Shown: positions 5,578 to 6,986 of the stretch, one piece after another
How the letters are laid out: each line of letters opens with the position of its first letter
How positions within the stretch are numbered: the stretch's first letter is position 1
Source: an uncultured Dietzia sp.
Lineage (GTDB): Bacteria > Actinomycetota > Actinomycetes > Mycobacteriales > Mycobacteriaceae
Reading direction: 5' to 3'
NCBI GenBank assembly: GCA_946570335.1
Contig: CAMNYG010000064.1
Span: 1 to 6,986 of the forward strand
Length of the DNA: 6,986 nucleotides
Notes under the pieces: model-generated
The model's database searches: none
Seen by the model: the letters and a program-made list of their open reading frames with translations, nothing else
Told to the model about the DNA's origin: nothing
Made by a program: the position numbers and the translations under genes

Positions 5578-6986
5578 ATGGCACAGAGCGAGATGACGGT
5601 AGTAGAGCTCCGCGAGTGGCTGCGGAGCTGGGTCTGCCGGGCCACCGGCCTCGACCTGTCCAAGGTGACTGACGACCGGTCGCTCGAGGAGTACGGTCTG
5701 TCCTCGCGGGACGCGGTGACCCTCTCGGCGGATCTGGAGGATCTACTGGGCCGTCCCCTGGACGCCACGGTCGCCTACCAGCACCCCACCATCGAGACCC
5801 TCGCCGAGTACGCGATCAACGGTCCGGTGGAGCTGGACGAGCCCACCGATCTGCACACGTTCCGTGAGCGCGGCGCCGGCATGGAGTTCGACGTCGCGGT
5901 GATCGGCATGGCCACCCGCTTCCCCGGTGGCGCCGACAGTCCCGAAGCCATGTGGGAGCTGCTCGCCTCCGGCCGTGACGCGACCGGCCCGCGCCCCGCC
6001 ACCCGCTGGTCGGAGTGGGCGGGCGACGCCTACGTGCAGCAGGTGCTCGCTGAGGCACCGGACCACGGTGGGTGGCTTGAGGATTCCGAGGTGCGGGATT
6101 TCGACGCAGAGTTCTTCGGCATGAGCCCCCGCGAGGCCGAGATGGTCGACCCGCAGCAGCGGCTCGCCCTCGAACTCACCTGGGAGGCGCTCGAGAACGC
6201 CCATCTGCCGGCCAGTGATCTCAAGGGCCGCGAGGTGGGCGTGTTCATCGGCTCCTCCTCGAGCGACTACCAGGTGTTCCTCACCTCCGACTCGGCCGCG
6301 GCCTCGCCGTACGCCGTCACCGGTGCCTCCAACTCGATCATCTCCAACCGCGTCTCGTACACCTTCGACTTCCGTGGCCCGTCGATGACGCTGGACACCG
6401 CCTGCTCGACCTCGCTGGTCACCGTCCACGAGGCCGTCAACTCGCTGCGCCTGCACGAATCGGACCTGGCGGTGGCCGGTGGCGTCAACATGATGCTGGC
6501 GCCGGCCGCGACCATGGGCTTCGCCAAGACCGGTGCCGCACTCAGCCCGGACGGCAGGATCAAGGCCTTCTCCTCGGACGCCGACGGCATCTGCCGCGCG
6601 GAGGGCGGGGGAGTGTTCATCCTGAAGCGCCTGTCCGAGGCCGAGCGGGACGGGGACGAGATCCTCGCCGTCATCAAGGGATCGGCGGTCAACTCCGACG
6701 GCCGCTCCAACGGCATGACGGCGCCCAACCCCGACGCCCAGGTCGCGGTCCTGCGGCAGGCCTATGCGGACGCGGGCGTCGACCCGCGCCAGGTGGACTA
6801 CATCGAGGCCCACGGCACCGGCACCATCCTCGGTGACCCCATCGAGGCCAGCGCGCTCGGGCAGGTCCTCGGCCGCGGCCGCGACGCCGACAAGCCCACC
6901 CTGCTGGGGTCGGCAAAGACCAACTTCGGCCACATGGAGTCCGCCGCCGGCGCGGCCGGACTGGCCAAGGTCGTCCTCGGCATGAA
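5578..6986 (+). CDS. pks13: Pks13, mycolic acid-condensing polyketide synthase, 3' partial (N-terminal ACP and ketosynthase)
   Basis: Pks13 performs the Claisen-type condensation of the meromycoloyl chain, received from FadD32, with a carboxylated fatty acid to give the alpha-alkyl beta-keto precursor of mycolic acids. The frame is open from ATG 5578 to the window end: 469 complete codons of a protein that is about 1,733 residues in M. tuberculosis, so the acyltransferase, second ACP and thioesterase lie beyond. Residues 7-82 are the N-terminal ACP; GLSSRDAV contains the expected phosphopantetheine Ser43 (Ser55 in M. tuberculosis). The ketosynthase starts near residue 103 (FDVAVIGMATRFPGG). 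Its triad is complete: Cys276 in DTACSTSLV, His412 in EAHGTGT and His452 in KTNFGHMES. DPQQRLALELTWEALE is also typical. The N-terminus is about 12 residues shorter than in M. tuberculosis. An ACP ahead of the ketosynthase, next to fadD32, is characteristic of Pks13 among type I synthases. Confidence 0.97.
   Translation, partial: MAQSEMTVVELREWLRSWVCRATGLDLSKVTDDRSLEEYGLSSRDAVTLSADLEDLLGRPLDATVAYQHPTIETLAEYAINGPVELDEPTDLHTFRERGAGMEFDVAVIGMATRFPGGADSPEAMWELLASGRDATGPRPATRWSEWAGDAYVQQVLAEAPDHGGWLEDSEVRDFDAEFFGMSPREAEMVDPQQRLALELTWEALENAHLPASDLKGREVGVFIGSSSSDYQVFLTSDSAAASPYAVTGASNSIISNRVSYTFDFRGPSMTLDTACSTSLVTVHEAVNSLRLHESDLAVAGGVNMMLAPAATMGFAKTGAALSPDGRIKAFSSDADGICRAEGGGVFILKRLSEAERDGDEILAVIKGSAVNSDGRSNGMTAPNPDAQVAVLRQAYADAGVDPRQVDYIEAHGTGTILGDPIEASALGQVLGRGRDADKPTLLGSAKTNFGHMESAAGAAGLAKVVLGM

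Noticed and set aside
3470..5584. Long open frame on the - strand (704 codons) covering all of fadD32
   Set aside because: It mirrors fadD32 codon positions and shows no domain, membrane segment or credible start context; fadD32 is unambiguous on the + strand.
5743..6933. Open frame on the - strand (396 codons) opposite pks13
   Set aside because: The + strand encodes the Pks13 ACP and ketosynthase with a full catalytic triad; the antisense frame is low-complexity Gly/Val/Arg/Asp sequence.

Overview
The window is high-G+C actinobacterial DNA carrying part of the mycolic acid (mycolate) biosynthesis and transfer cluster. All genes are on the + strand. The order is: mycolyltransferase with LGFP repeats (5' end cut off), small DUF732-like lipoprotein, Rv3802c-type membrane-anchored cutinase-like hydrolase, fadD32, pks13 (3' end cut off). 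FadD32 plus Pks13 is diagnostic for mycolate-producing Mycobacteriales. The C-terminal LGFP repeats on the mycolyltransferase, and the absence of an fbpD/MPT51 gene between it and the hydrolase, argue against Mycobacterium. They fit a Dietzia/Gordonia/Rhodococcus/Corynebacterium-like organism. Genus is not decidable from this sequence alone; Dietzia-like is only a guess.

Layout. Positions 1-1778: antigen 85-like mycolyltransferase with a complete Ser-Glu-His triad and five C-terminal LGFP repeats. Positions 1775-2266: DUF732-like lipoprotein whose GTG start overlaps the upstream TGA by 4 bp. Positions 2267-2398: 132-bp gap without a clear signal except the strong ribosome binding site of the next gene. 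Positions 2399-3367: single-pass, membrane-anchored cutinase-like hydrolase. Positions 3368-3532: 165-bp gap with a hairpin just after the stop codon, a TAAGAT promoter-like hexamer, and a perfect 7-3-7 inverted repeat before the fadD32 ribosome binding site. Positions 3533-5488: FadD32. Positions 5489-5577: short gap with a ribosome binding site. Position 5578 to the end: Pks13 N-terminus, with the N-terminal ACP and most of the ketosynthase including its Cys-His-His triad.

How they work together (family knowledge): FadD32 activates the long meromycolic acid as acyl-AMP and loads it on the N-terminal ACP of Pks13. Pks13 condenses it with a carboxylated alpha chain to give the mycolate precursor. 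After reduction and export as trehalose monomycolate, the extracytoplasmic mycolyltransferase moves mycoloyl groups onto arabinogalactan or a second trehalose. The cutinase-like hydrolase and the lipoprotein sit in the same envelope compartment; the role of the lipoprotein is unknown.

I see no mobile element, CRISPR array, tRNA or rRNA, and no wholly new system. The items most worth a second look are the coupled lipoprotein of unknown role and the structured fadD32 leader.
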